From the IMG/VR virus record IMGVR_UViG_3300032251_000002, positions 1-64,000 of that record: DNA of 64,000 nt; one strand, written 5' to 3'. A model generated the notes under the pieces. That model was not told the DNA's origin, made no database searches, and saw only the letters and a program-made list of their open reading frames with translations. The first letter of the stretch is position 1; each line of letters opens with the position of its first letter. The DNA comes from a virus. The position numbers were made by a program, and so were the translations under genes. Below, piece by piece: positions 34,147-42,668 of this stretch.

Positions 34147-34977
34147 ATGAATAAAAATAATGTAAAAGCTTACCTAATCACTGAGTCTACTGTTACAGCT
34201 AAACCAACTATCATTTCAGATAGTAAAAGTGATACGACTATTATAGAAACTATACTTCAAGAAGGTGATGTACCTAATCGAAATAAAAGAATATATCCAA
34301 CGTCTGTATTGAAAGCTGCAATGGATTCTGATTATGTAAAAGAAAGACTTAAAACTAAATCATGGTATGGTGAAGCTGGTCACCCACTTAAGCCAGACCT
34401 AGATAGACAGTTGTATATAGACCAAAGTAAGATTTCTCATATAATATCGGAAATTAGCTTTGATAAGAATATACTTAAAGGTACTGTTGAATGTGCTAAG
34501 ACTTCTGCAGGAAAAGATATGCAAGGTTTAATTCGTCAAGGTAGTGAAGTAGCATTTAGTATGAGAGGGATGGGTCCGATTTCTGAGAAGAAAGGTGATA
34601 TTCTTCGTATTAAAGCTCCACTTCATGTATTAACTTATGACTGGGTTATACATCCATCTCATAAAATTGCATACATGCAAAATGTACTTCAAGAATCAAC
34701 TATGGGTATGTTACTTCCAGAAGGTTATGATGAAAGAGTATTAACTGAAGGTGTTATTACACCTGTACTTGAGAGTCAAATTAAAGACTATATTATGGAA
34801 GAAAGTGCTAATGTTAAGCAACTTGTAGGTCAATTTGAAATTGATAAACATGCAATAATTACTCTTGATGAAAGTAGACAAACGCTTAACATTCGTCAAA
34901 ATGGTGAAATTCTTAAAGTATATATTGAAGATTATGTTAAAAATGAAATTGATGATGTAATCCTTAGAATGTTTTAA
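34147..34977 (+). CDS. prohead core protease (T4 gp21-like)
   Basis: Head maturation protease, about 276 residues. Conserved gp21-type elements are NRNKRIYPTSVL (about residues 42-53), the His in WYGEAGHPL (about 76-84) and the Ser in VAFSMRGMG (about 138-146), giving the Ser/His pair of this peptidase class. It cleaves capsid and core proteins during prohead maturation. Two ATGs in frame (34141, 34147); the second is better spaced from AAAGGAAG. A class II motif (34108-34119) forms one arm of a 15-bp palindrome with the divergent minus-strand motif. Confidence 0.88.
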   Translation: MNKNNVKAYLITESTVTAKPTIISDSKSDTTIIETILQEGDVPNRNKRIYPTSVLKAAMDSDYVKERLKTKSWYGEAGHPLKPDLDRQLYIDQSKISHIISEISFDKNILKGTVECAKTSAGKDMQGLIRQGSEVAFSMRGMGPISEKKGDILRIKAPLHVLTYDWVIHPSHKIAYMQNVLQESTMGMLLPEGYDERVLTEGVITPVLESQIKDYIMEESANVKQLVGQFEIDKHAIITLDESRQTLNIRQNGEILKVYIEDYVKNEIDDVILRMF

Positions 34978-34997
34978 AAAAAAGGAGGTAACTAAGT

Positions 34998-35693
34998 ATG
35001 GCTTTAAATCCATCTAAAGTACTCAAACATATAGAATTAATGCTTGGTGCTACTCATCAGATTTTAGAATTTGATGCAGATGATATAATGAATATCATAT
35101 TTGAAAAGAGCTTACCTACCTTCAGTATATATTATCCTTATTTTTGTGAACATACTGTAAAGTATAAAGAATGTGAAGTTAAAAACAGAGCAGGTAGATA
35201 TTATCTTAAGACTAACCTTGAAATAATAGGTGTGTCTAAGTTACTTACCAATAATGCTTATAATGTAAGTGGTAGTCACATTGCTGGTTTATTATCTGGA
35301 GACCCTGTTACAAGACAGATTGAAGCAGATATGGCATCAATGTACTATCAACCTACTACATTTGAATTCCATGCACCTAATATGATAGAAATATTTCCTA
35401 AGAGTAGTTGGTATGCAGACTTCTTTGTTGAATTGAAGTGTGTTCATCCTAATCATATGATGACTATACCTGTAGCACTTAGAGATGAATTCTTAGATTT
35501 ATGTTTATATGATGTTAGAATGGCTCTGTATCCAATCAGACACAGATATCAAAACATAAATACAACATTTGGGAGCATAGAAATGTTTATGGAGAAATTA
35601 GATAGTGCTGAAGAAGACCGTAAAGAATTGATTTCTCGTTGGAGAGAAAATTTCTTTAAAAGTTCTAAGCGTAGAAAGATATTTGTATACTAA
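34998..35693 (+). CDS. probable neck / head-completion protein
   Basis: A 231-residue protein following the protease by 20 bases with AAAGGAGG. It has a long N-terminal helical region, PTFSIYYPYF, beta segments and a C-terminal helical tail (EEDRKELISRWRENFFKSSKRRK). Proteins of this size and composition next to head genes are often neck proteins (gp13/gp14-like) in T4-type phages, but I see no decisive motif. A convergent terminator hairpin follows. Confidence 0.45.
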   Translation: MALNPSKVLKHIELMLGATHQILEFDADDIMNIIFEKSLPTFSIYYPYFCEHTVKYKECEVKNRAGRYYLKTNLEIIGVSKLLTNNAYNVSGSHIAGLLSGDPVTRQIEADMASMYYQPTTFEFHAPNMIEIFPKSSWYADFFVELKCVHPNHMMTIPVALRDEFLDLCLYDVRMALYPIRHRYQNINTTFGSIEMFMEKLDSAEEDRKELISRWRENFFKSSKRRKIFVY

Positions 35694-35699
35694 AAAAAA

Positions 35700-35729
35700 A
35701 AGAAGATAATCTTAATTGATTATCTTCTT
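35700..35729. terminator. bidirectional terminator, neck candidate / 35736 gene
   Basis: AAGAAGATAATC/GATTATCTTCTT with A- and T-runs on both sides. Confidence 0.75.
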
Positions 35730-35735
35730 TATATT

Positions 35736-36284
35736 TTATTCTGCATTAAAGTTAATCAAGTTTTGAAGTTCTCTACTATATTTAATAGCACTATTATTAA
35801 CTCTATCTTGTCTTTTAGTGTACTCTTTTTTAATTTCATTCTCGATAAGTATTTTTATCTTATCAAAATTATTAACAATATAAATTATTGCCTTGTTATC
35901 AAGATTTTTATAAAGGTTATCTCCATAACCTGTTTTAGTAGTTGGTGAAACATGAGCAGTTAAAGGCATATATGCTTCATAATTACTTCTTTGGGTATCA
36001 TGGAAAGTTATGTGACCACCTCTTTCAACAAATGCTCTTAAGTGTATTTCATACTTCTTATCATTAAAAGAACTTGTAGGATGTGGGTCAACCCATTTTA
36101 CCCATAAGAAGAAATCTTCTGTAAGTAAGGCTTGTATACTTTTAAAGTATTTGTAAATGTTTTCTTTGGCAGCTATGAGTTCTTTATCAACATTAATCTT
36201 ATTAGCTTTAACTATACTTGAGAACTTGTCTTCAGTACTTGTTAGTAATTCTTTAATTTCATTAATACATTCATGATTATTCAT
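35736..36284 (-). CDS. hypothetical protein
   Basis: A 182-residue protein with helical ends and a central region containing FFLWVKWVDPHPTSSFNDKKYEIHLRAFV and GGHITFHDTQ. No family recognised. It begins with AGGAGG RBS just after the terminator of the lipoprotein gene, so it is the last gene of this minus-strand run, and it ends at a bidirectional terminator. Confidence 0.6.
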   Translation of the reverse strand: MNNHECINEIKELLTSTEDKFSSIVKANKINVDKELIAAKENIYKYFKSIQALLTEDFFLWVKWVDPHPTSSFNDKKYEIHLRAFVERGGHITFHDTQRSNYEAYMPLTAHVSPTTKTGYGDNLYKNLDNKAIIYIVNNFDKIKILIENEIKKEYTKRQDRVNNSAIKYSRELQNLINFNAE

Positions 36285-36302
36285 GATACCTCCTAAAAAG
36301 TA

Positions 36303-36332
36303 AAGACTATACTAAATTAATAGTATAGTCTT
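36303..36332 (-). terminator. lipoprotein gene terminator
   Basis: Perfect 12-bp stem AAGACTATACTA/TAGTATAGTCTT. Confidence 0.7.
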
Positions 36333-36339
36333 AGTTATA

Positions 36340-36702
36340 TTATTTTTCGTTTAATACTTCTTGATAAGTTTTAGTTTCAAACTCGTAATGATATTCAATA
36401 TATTTATCCCATGTAGAAGCACTTTTAACACGAATAACTTTAGCATCTCCACCTAATGAAACAGAATCACCGTTAGCATCAGTAAATATCCATCCATCAG
36501 AACCAGAAGCAGAGTCTACAAATGTATCTTTAATTTTCCATACATCTTGAATTATACCACCAGATGAATTAATAATTACATAATCACCTTTTTTAGCAAA
36601 TAAACCACCTTGATTATCCATCTTATTTCCAAATCTTGCACAACCTGTCATAGATGATAAAGCTACAACTACAATTAACATTAATAATAATACTTTCTTC
36701 AT
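36340..36702 (-). CDS. small lipoprotein
   Basis: A 120-residue precursor: basic N-terminus, hydrophobic stretch (LLLMLIVVVALSS) and lipobox SMTGC with the modifiable Cys at about residue 21. The mature part is a compact, Gly/Ser/Asp-rich beta domain (KKGDYVIINSSGG, SGSDGWIFTDANGDSVSLGG) resembling small SH3-like surface domains. It would be anchored on the outer face of the cell membrane. Phage lipoproteins often act in superinfection exclusion; that is only a suggestion. A terminator hairpin (36303-36332) follows. Confidence 0.75.
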   Translation of the reverse strand: MKKVLLLMLIVVVALSSMTGCARFGNKMDNQGGLFAKKGDYVIINSSGGIIQDVWKIKDTFVDSASGSDGWIFTDANGDSVSLGGDAKVIRVKSASTWDKYIEYHYEFETKTYQEVLNEK

Positions 36703-36715
36703 AATTTTCTCTCCT

Positions 36716-37120
36716 TTAATCTAAGAACATTCCTTTTAGTTTAGTAGAATTATTATATTCTATTAATACTTCTACATCATATCTTTCAACTTTAGCTCTA
36801 CTTACAATATCTTTCAATATTTTAATAGATTCTTTTTCACCATTTTTAGTATGATGTCTGTTTGATTCATACTCATAAACATTATTAATGCTATCAAGTA
36901 CAGGTTTATCTTCACAATACCAATAACGTCCTTCATCAATTCTATACTCTACCCAATAAGTAAAGTTAAGTTTTTCCATTTTAATAACTTCTCTAGAAAA
37001 TAATCCAAAGAAGAATTTTTTAATTCTTCTAACTGGATGATATGTTGAAGTTGTTATTTGATTATGTTCATCAATCTCGCTACTTACTGTGAATTTGACC
37101 TTATACAGTATCTTTTTCAT
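36716..37120 (-). CDS. hypothetical protein
   Basis: A 134-residue basic, beta-rich protein starting KKILYKVKFTVSSEIDEH, with FYWVEYRIDEGRYWYCEDKP-like aromatic content in the middle. No domain recognised. Its start overlaps the end of RNA polymerase beta-N by 20 bases, so it is translated from the same transcript; the lipoprotein gene follows by 13 bases. Confidence 0.6.
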   Translation of the reverse strand: MKKILYKVKFTVSSEIDEHNQITTSTYHPVRRIKKFFFGLFSREVIKMEKLNFTYWVEYRIDEGRYWYCEDKPVLDSINNVYEYESNRHHTKNGEKESIKILKDIVSRAKVERYDVEVLIEYNNSTKLKGMFLD

Positions 37121-38567
37121 TTGAATCCTCCTCAGAGTGTCCTGTGAAGTAGAACTTATCAGTTTTAATGAATGGTGTAAATGTTCCAGTCATTCCTGGG
37201 TCTCCTGAACTTGATGTAGTTAATCCAATTCTACCCACATAACTTGGATGTAAACCCATATATCTAACACTAATAGATTTTCCTCCTTCACTCATTGATT
37301 GAGGACCACGCTGTGAGAACTTCAATCCTGAAGTGAATAAATCAATCCCATTAACACTATTGTTATATCTCAATAGCTCATTTTGCTTAAGCTTCTTTAT
37401 AACAAATCCTGGTCCAAGTGTACTGAATAATTGTTTCTTTTGATTAAATGTTACTTGTGGCTTATTCAGTAATCTATAAGTTATAGTACTGAACTTGATT
37501 AATAATGGATGTAATAAATACTCATTAACACGAATTCTTTTGTTGGCTAAATCCATGTTATCTTTAGTAATAAGATAATCATACTCAGTCATCATCCATC
37601 TGATAATTGTATAGATACTTTCTTTGTGACTATCATCAATTCTTAAAATCTTCTTAGTACGGTCATCAAGAATTCTTTCAAATGATATGATAATCTTTTT
37701 AGCTTTGTCAATTTGAGAGTTAGGATTCTTGGTAAATATCATACCTAATTTCTTTTCCCATTGTTCTCTTACAACAATTTTAGCTACTGTACTTCTTAGA
37801 TTCATCATTTCACAAATCATCATTACAAATCTTTTACCAAATGAATCTTCCATTACTTCATCTCTAGCATAAACAGCTAAGTTTTTATTGATTTTAAAGA
37901 ATATGTAATCTTCATTATCACTATCATCAAAATCAATATCGTTTGCATCAACAATTCCAACTGAATGGTCATCATATCCAAACATTTCTACAGTTTTATC
38001 AAATCCAAATTTTGCAAAGTAATAATGTAATACATTAATCTTATTCTTGAATAAATCAATTATAAATAGATTATCTGTATATTCATTACCATTTACATCT
38101 TCCAATGTTACTTCGTGAGTTCTAAGTACAATTGGCATTAAAAGTGTCTTCAATGTCAATGACTTAGGTGTCTTGTAAGTAGCTAAATCGATTATTTGAT
38201 AAATTGGATAACTCTTATTACCATCTAAAACATAATAAAAATCATTAATAAGTTTAGGGAACAAGATACTTCGTTCAATTAGTTCATCATTACCATCATC
38301 ATCTTTGATACTAAATCTAATAGTAATGTTATCAAGGCGAGATTCCTCTAAACTAATCCATTTTTCACCTTCCTTACCTCTTGTGTTTAATTTAGACTCA
38401 TCAGTCTCTAGCTCAGCTCCAAGAAACTTAACACCATCAATTACTTCTAGTGCCTTACAAATATCCTTCATATACTCAAGAACATTGTCATTTCGTTTCA
38501 TGTAGATGAACTCTTCATTAAACTTCTCTGGATTATTCTCTCCATACTGCTTAAGAAAGTTATACAT
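37101..38567 (-). CDS. DNA-directed RNA polymerase beta subunit, N-terminal fragment
   Basis: N-terminal/middle part of a phage RNA polymerase second-largest subunit, 488 residues. The early part has beta lobe-like segments (DNITIRFSIKDDDGND, LDGNKSYPIYQ). Near the C-terminus, LHPSYVGRIGLTTSSSGDPG (about residues 445-464) corresponds to the conserved beta region with HPTHYGRICP around the fork loop. It stops there; the rest of beta, with the catalytic lysines, is encoded at 53416-55380. The N/C split position is as in phiKZ/AR9-type phages. A class I promoter motif (38613-38626, minus) lies about 45 bases upstream and GGAGG precedes the ATG. Confidence 0.85.
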   Translation of the reverse strand: MYNFLKQYGENNPEKFNEEFIYMKRNDNVLEYMKDICKALEVIDGVKFLGAELETDESKLNTRGKEGEKWISLEESRLDNITIRFSIKDDDGNDELIERSILFPKLINDFYYVLDGNKSYPIYQIIDLATYKTPKSLTLKTLLMPIVLRTHEVTLEDVNGNEYTDNLFIIDLFKNKINVLHYYFAKFGFDKTVEMFGYDDHSVGIVDANDIDFDDSDNEDYIFFKINKNLAVYARDEVMEDSFGKRFVMMICEMMNLRSTVAKIVVREQWEKKLGMIFTKNPNSQIDKAKKIIISFERILDDRTKKILRIDDSHKESIYTIIRWMMTEYDYLITKDNMDLANKRIRVNEYLLHPLLIKFSTITYRLLNKPQVTFNQKKQLFSTLGPGFVIKKLKQNELLRYNNSVNGIDLFTSGLKFSQRGPQSMSEGGKSISVRYMGLHPSYVGRIGLTTSSSGDPGMTGTFTPFIKTDKFYFTGHSEEDSNEKDTV

Positions 38568-38612
38568 GTTTTTCCTCCAATCATTTTTATATAATATAAT
38601 CTTATCATGGTA

Positions 38613-38626
38613 ATAATATATGTTTA
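38613..38626 (-). promoter_or_regulatory. class I promoter motif, RNA polymerase beta-N
   Basis: Minus strand reads TTAAACATATATTAT, core at 38613-38620, about 45 bases upstream of the beta-N ATG. Confidence 0.6.
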
Positions 38627-38666
38627 AATATATTTTTATAGATTCAAATCACTAACAATTATATAA

Positions 38667-38736
38667 TTCGCACTTGATACCTAAAATTCTTTCTTACAAG
38701 AATAAAAAGTTCAATTTTTGGTATAACATTTGCGAA
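38667..38736. repeat. imperfect inverted repeat upstream of HU
   Basis: Arms of about 22-24 bases begin with TTCGCA (38667-38672) and end with TGCGAA (38731-38736), with further matching GATACC / GGTAT and AAATT / AATTT segments. The loop is about 24 bases. The right arm directly precedes and overlaps the HU class II motif, so it could be an operator or an RNA hairpin on the leader. Confidence 0.55.
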
Positions 38737-38746
38737 CAATATTATA
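38735..38746 (+). promoter_or_regulatory. class II promoter motif, HU
   Basis: AACAATATTATA, about 94 bases upstream of the HU ATG, at the right arm of the inverted repeat 38667-38736. Confidence 0.45.
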
Positions 38747-38839
38747 TATAAATTTAATATATTATATTGAGCGATTCAATAATAAAGTGTTAATTTATAA
38801 TTTAAACTAAAAAAAAATAATTAAAGGAGTGTAATACTT

Positions 38840-39148
38840 ATGACTAAAACAGATGTATCTAATGCATTAGCTGTAAAGCTTGAAGTTACGAAAAAAGATG
38901 CTAAAGTAATTCTTGATGGTGTTCTTGAAGTAATTACTGAAGGTCTTGTAAATGAGAAGGAAGTTCAACTTACAGGTTTCGGTACTTTCTTATCTAGAGA
39001 AATGAAAGGTAGAGAGGGAAGAAATCCTCGTAAACCAGATGAAGTTGTTGATATAGAAGCTAGAGAACAAGCTTTCTTTAGAGCTGGTCGTCATCTTAAA
39101 GATGCTATCAACCCTAACTCTAAGAAAAAGAAAAAAGGTAAGAAGTAA
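38840..39148 (+). CDS. HU-family histone-like DNA-binding protein
   Basis: A 102-residue HU/IHF-fold protein. It shows the dimer-core helices (TKTDVSNALAVKLEVTKKDAK, VLEVITEGLVNEKEVQLTGFGTF) and the DNA-binding arm region (REMKGREGRNPRKPDEVVDI, containing the RNP tip), then a Lys-rich C-terminal tail (SKKKKKGKK). It probably compacts or organises phage DNA. It is monocistronic, with its own class II promoter and a strong terminator (39162-39190). Confidence 0.93.
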   Translation: MTKTDVSNALAVKLEVTKKDAKVILDGVLEVITEGLVNEKEVQLTGFGTFLSREMKGREGRNPRKPDEVVDIEAREQAFFRAGRHLKDAINPNSKKKKKGKK

Positions 39149-39161
39149 TCCTTAATAAATA

Positions 39162-39190
39162 AACGCTATAACCTAAATGGGTTATAGCGT
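39162..39190. terminator. HU / 39200 gene bidirectional terminator
   Basis: Perfect 12-bp stem AACGCTATAACC/GGTTATAGCGTT with T-runs on either side. Confidence 0.75.
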
Positions 39191-39199
39191 TCTTTTATA

Positions 39200-39859
39200 T
39201 TAATAAGCATTATTGAAGTATTCTGGATATACTGTATTTAATAGAGTAATCTCCTCTTCAGTACATGGTCTTCCATCTGCGATAGATACCATCTCATTAG
39301 AAAAGTACTTATTAATAACAAAACAGTTCCATACATGTTGTCCATATTCATTTTTGTCAACACAGCATAGATAATGACCTTCTTTACCTTCTAAACAACC
39401 TAAGTCAGTGTGGTCAGCAGTATTGTCATAATGGGTAATCTCTTTTGAATCATTATCATATATAACCCAAATCTTGTAACCTTTAATAGAGTATACTTTA
39501 CTACTATCATCATTAGGGTCAGTAAATACTTCTGTAACTTTACCACCTTGGTTTTCATCAATCTTTTCGAATAACATAATGTTATCTCTAGTCATGGGAA
39601 TAATATCACCTTGGTTCTCATAAGATAAATTATTAACAACTTCTGGGTTCTTAAGATTAGATTGTAATTGACTCATTTCAGAATCAGTTAAACCAATCTT
39701 TTCTTGTACATTTTTAATTAGTGCCTTACCACCTACATTATTACCTTTTTTCTTTGCTTTTTCATTTTGTCTTTCAGCAGCTCTTCTTTGCTTTCTGTTC
39801 AACAACTTTGGATGTGAATCTAGTCTGTCAATCTTTGCAGTTTCTCTACTTGTATCCAT
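39200..39859 (-). CDS. hypothetical protein
   Basis: A 219-residue protein: a basic N-terminal helical segment (NRKQRRAAERQNEKAKKK) and an acidic, beta-rich C-terminal domain with KGYKIWVIYDNDSKEITHYDNT and a short Cys pair (YLCCVD). No family recognised. It follows the 39874-40305 gene by 14 bases with GGAGG and shares its class II promoter. Confidence 0.6.
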   Translation of the reverse strand: MDTSRETAKIDRLDSHPKLLNRKQRRAAERQNEKAKKKGNNVGGKALIKNVQEKIGLTDSEMSQLQSNLKNPEVVNNLSYENQGDIIPMTRDNIMLFEKIDENQGGKVTEVFTDPNDDSSKVYSIKGYKIWVIYDNDSKEITHYDNTADHTDLGCLEGKEGHYLCCVDKNEYGQHVWNCFVINKYFSNEMVSIADGRPCTEEEITLLNTVYPEYFNNAY

Positions 39860-39873
39860 TTATCATATTCCTC

Positions 39874-40305
39874 CTATATAATTCCTTTTTCACTAAGGAA
39901 ATCTCTAAAACCTTTAACTATTTCTTCTTCATTAGCTATAAGCTTACCATCATAATAAATGTCTGCATTATCTTTAAATTCTAGAATTATTCTACCATTT
40001 TTAGAACTAACTAATGAGAATATAGTATTTACTTCCATAGCTTTTCTTGACTTGTGTGCAGCTAACAATTGCTTATGTATATTATTTAATGCAATTAACT
40101 TAACAGCTGGCAATATTACACTTGAATCCTCTCTCTTCATACCACATGCATGACCAACTATTTCAGTACCAGTTGATTCATGTGTAGCTAAACATATTGT
40201 AGTTCTCAATCCAATATTCATGTAAGTGACTTTAGTGATTTCAAAATCCTTACACAAAATATTCTCTACGTTTTGTAAAACGTTTTCTATTTCTTGATTA
40301 TCCAT
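39874..40305 (-). CDS. hypothetical alpha/beta protein
   Basis: A 143-residue protein: N-terminal helix (NQEIENVLQNVENIL), strands (FEITKVTYMNIGLRTTICLA), a helix and C-terminal helical part. It loosely resembles the phage's other small alpha/beta proteins but is not clearly related. A class II motif lies upstream (40330-40341); GGAGG precedes the ATG. Confidence 0.6.
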   Translation of the reverse strand: MDNQEIENVLQNVENILCKDFEITKVTYMNIGLRTTICLATHESTGTEIVGHACGMKREDSSVILPAVKLIALNNIHKQLLAAHKSRKAMEVNTIFSLVSSKNGRIILEFKDNADIYYDGKLIANEEEIVKGFRDFLSEKGII

Positions 40306-40329
40306 TCATACCTCCAATATTCTACATTA

Positions 40330-40341
40330 TATTATATTGTT
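40330..40341 (-). promoter_or_regulatory. class II promoter motif, 39200-40305 genes
   Basis: Minus strand AACAATATAATA, about 25 bases before the ATG at 40305. Confidence 0.5.
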
Positions 40342-40358
40342 AGACATATAATTAAAAA

Positions 40359-40394
40359 CAAAAAAAAAAGAATAACCCTTGACAGGTTATTCTT
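40359..40394 (-). terminator. terminator after the 40400-41817 genes
   Basis: Perfect 10-bp stem AAGAATAACC/GGTTATTCTT followed on the minus strand by a long U-run. Confidence 0.75.
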
Positions 40395-40399
40395 AATAT

Positions 40400-41047
40400 T
40401 TATTTCACTGTTATTGAAACACTTAAATCAATCTTAACATTTTTGTTATCTGAATTACATTTAGTATGGTGAGCATCAATAATTTGACGATTGATTTCAT
40501 CAACTACATCTTGTGTAGGAACAATAACTTTATTTGAAATCTTAATAAGTATATCCTCTGTTTTGAATAAATCATAAGATTCAAAAGGTTGTTGATAATC
40601 AGCGTTTCTATGGTCACACCCTACAGCTTCACAATCTTCACACTTAGGAGACCCATCAGGATTTCTTGGCTCGTCATCATCTTCATCAATTTCATTATAT
40701 TCTGGATAATATTTAGTTTTTAATGATTTAACAAATTCTGAAACCTTAATAATTCTTTCATGGTCTCCTTGATAATTGTTGTCAAATGCACCTAAATCTA
40801 AAGCTTTTCTTAAATCTAAATTATCAATAATTTTAAATTCAACTGTACTATAATCTATGTTTAAAGTTCTAAGAATATCATGAGACATTATAACTTTCTT
40901 AAGTTTATGAAGTAAAGCTGCTTCAGTAACCTTAAATTTATAATGACTTGTAAATTTTAATGGAATTCCAGACTTTACCACAGTATCATCAATTAATATA
41001 TCCATCATTGTAATAAATCCTCTAACTATTTTCATTCCTTTTTTCAT
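40400..41047 (-). CDS. hypothetical protein with Cys cluster
   Basis: A 215-residue protein. A central CEDCEAVGCDH motif (about residues 135-145) may bind a metal. The flanks are strand- and helix-rich (KFTSHYKFKVTEAALLHKLKK). No family recognised. It is the last gene of the 41817 operon; a terminator with a long U-run follows. Confidence 0.6.
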   Translation of the reverse strand: MKKGMKIVRGFITMMDILIDDTVVKSGIPLKFTSHYKFKVTEAALLHKLKKVIMSHDILRTLNIDYSTVEFKIIDNLDLRKALDLGAFDNNYQGDHERIIKVSEFVKSLKTKYYPEYNEIDEDDDEPRNPDGSPKCEDCEAVGCDHRNADYQQPFESYDLFKTEDILIKISNKVIVPTQDVVDEINRQIIDAHHTKCNSDNKNVKIDLSVSITVK

Positions 41048-41051
41048 TTAA

Positions 41052-41366
41052 CTACCCCCAATTCGGTTTCTTTCTATTGTCTAATACTAATTGATTAGAC
41101 ATCATCATTTGTCTTAAATTAACATTAATATGTTGTGTAACTCTAACATCATAATATTCTTCTACAATGTTTAAGTCCTTATCAAATATAACTGATGCTT
41201 CTCTCTCAGTTATTAATGCACAACCAGAAAACCATTTACCATCACCTTCAATTTTATAAGATACCATTTGAATATCATGAACCTTATCTAACTTTAAAGC
41301 ATTAGTAATTTGGTCTCTAATATCTTTACTCACTTCACTAGCATTTAACTCTGTTAATTTCTTCAT
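41052..41366 (-). CDS. small hypothetical protein
   Basis: A 104-residue protein with a helical N-terminus and a central beta sheet region (HDIQMVSYKIEGDGKWFSGCALI). No family recognised. It lies between the zinc-ribbon-like gene and the Cys-cluster gene with 4- and 13-base gaps, so it is in the same operon. Confidence 0.6.
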   Translation of the reverse strand: MKKLTELNASEVSKDIRDQITNALKLDKVHDIQMVSYKIEGDGKWFSGCALITEREASVIFDKDLNIVEEYYDVRVTQHINVNLRQMMMSNQLVLDNRKKPNWG

Positions 41367-41379
41367 TTAACTACCTCCA

Positions 41380-41817
41380 CTATTTTGATTCAATGTGTTC
41401 TGCAACCTTTCTAGCATCATTAATATCTACGTATTCAAATAATATTGCTGGGCAGCAAGGACAAGACCAATAAATAACGTCTTTGAATTTACGAGTTTCC
41501 ATTTCTTCACCACATAAGGAACATACACATTTAGTACTAATTCCACGAACTTTCAATTGATTCAATTTAACTATTTGATTATTAACAACATCTAGTTTAT
41601 CTTGCATATCAATTTGTTGTTTCATTAATCCTTTAGTGATTAAAGTTTGAATTCCAATGATTTTCATAGTTTGATTGTGAATAGAATTAGAATGTTCATC
41701 GTTCTCAACCAGTATATCTAATTCTTTACACTTATCATCAAATAGAATAAATAAGTCATCAATAGATAACTCTTCAATAACTGGCTCACTCCATACTTTT
41801 TTTGTTTTATTACACAT
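41380..41817 (-). CDS. zinc-ribbon-like protein
   Basis: A 145-residue protein. The N-terminal two-thirds is helical (coiled-coil-like, IDMQDKLDVVNNQIVKLNQ-type). The C-terminal third has two Cys pairs, CVCSLC and WSCPCC, spaced as in a zinc ribbon. The ATG at 41817 follows GGAGG; an upstream ATG at 41835 precedes that RBS and is rejected. A class I motif (41872-41885) is about 55 bases upstream, so this is an early-type operon. Confidence 0.7.
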   Translation of the reverse strand: MCNKTKKVWSEPVIEELSIDDLFILFDDKCKELDILVENDEHSNSIHNQTMKIIGIQTLITKGLMKQQIDMQDKLDVVNNQIVKLNQLKVRGISTKCVCSLCGEEMETRKFKDVIYWSCPCCPAILFEYVDINDARKVAEHIESK

Positions 41818-41871
41818 TTTTCTTTCCTCCATCATTTCTCCTTAGTTTATATTATAATCTATATCAACATA

Positions 41872-41885
41872 ATAATATATGTCTA
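41872..41885 (-). promoter_or_regulatory. class I promoter motif, zinc-ribbon gene operon
   Basis: Minus strand reads TAGACATATATTAT, core at 41872-41879, about 55 bases upstream of the ATG at 41817. Confidence 0.6.
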
Positions 41886-41949
41886 TATTTTATATAAGAA
41901 AACAAATAATTATATTTGTATAATTTAATAATAGAAAGGAGTTCTTGAT

Positions 41950-42660
41950 ATGTTATTTAAATCTTTAAGTGAAGCTCAATCTGTTGCAGTTAGCTTAGTT
42001 AAAGAAGAACTTAATAGGATTCATAAAAGATACAATTTGTATGATAAAGAACACCTTGTAATGTCACTAGAACATTCTACATTTGAAATTATGTTAAGTA
42101 ATTTTAAAGAATTACAAGATATTTTTAAACATAATGTACTTGAAATAAATAATGGGTATACTTTTGAACATAGTGTTAAAGTGGCTACTATGGCTGTATT
42201 TGTTGCAATATTTATGGGATTAACTAAAGATGAAATAGATGGTATATGCAAGGGATGTCTTTTACATGATTATGGTAAAATGTTCTTAGATTATGAAGTA
42301 ATTCATAAAAATACAACATTAAATGAAAATGATATATTACATCTTAGGAAACATTGTATGATGGGTTTTAATTATTTTATAAATAATCCAGATATACCAA
42401 TAGTCAGTAAGCAAATAATACTTAATCATCATGAAAATCTAGATGGTACAGGGTATCCAAGAGGACTTACAATTAAATCATTAAATTTTTCAACTCAATT
42501 ATGTTCTTTATGTGATGTATATGATGCATTGGCATCTGATAGACCCTACAGAAGTGCTGTACCAAGTTCAAGTGCAGTCACTATGATGAAAAAAGAAATA
42601 GGTGTTAAGTTTGATAAGTCAATGTTCTTAATTATAATGAGAATATTATGTTTAGACTAA
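41950..42660 (+). CDS. HD-GYP domain phosphodiesterase
   Basis: A 236-residue protein with an HD-GYP domain covering about residues 75-230: first His in HSVKVA, the HD pair in LLHDYGKM, HxxxH-type ligands in LRKHCMMGF, the HHE in LNHHENLDGTGYP and the following YDALASDRPYR. All key residues of active HD-GYP enzymes, which cleave c-di-GMP or 3'3'-cGAMP, seem present. It lacks a receiver or sensor domain; the first 70 residues are helical. It is a single gene with a strong bidirectional terminator. In a phage it could lower a host signal or a CBASS-type defence nucleotide; this is inference. Confidence 0.9.
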   Translation: MLFKSLSEAQSVAVSLVKEELNRIHKRYNLYDKEHLVMSLEHSTFEIMLSNFKELQDIFKHNVLEINNGYTFEHSVKVATMAVFVAIFMGLTKDEIDGICKGCLLHDYGKMFLDYEVIHKNTTLNENDILHLRKHCMMGFNYFINNPDIPIVSKQIILNHHENLDGTGYPRGLTIKSLNFSTQLCSLCDVYDALASDRPYRSAVPSSSAVTMMKKEIGVKFDKSMFLIIMRILCLD

Positions 42661-42668
42661 ATAAAAAA

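Larger units (their letters stand above)
38568..38839. other. 272-nt divergent control region
   Basis: No ORF. It holds the minus-strand class I motif for RNA polymerase beta-N, a 70-bp region with an imperfect inverted repeat (38667-38736) and a class II motif toward HU (38735-38746). Both directions therefore seem to be controlled here. Confidence 0.6.
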
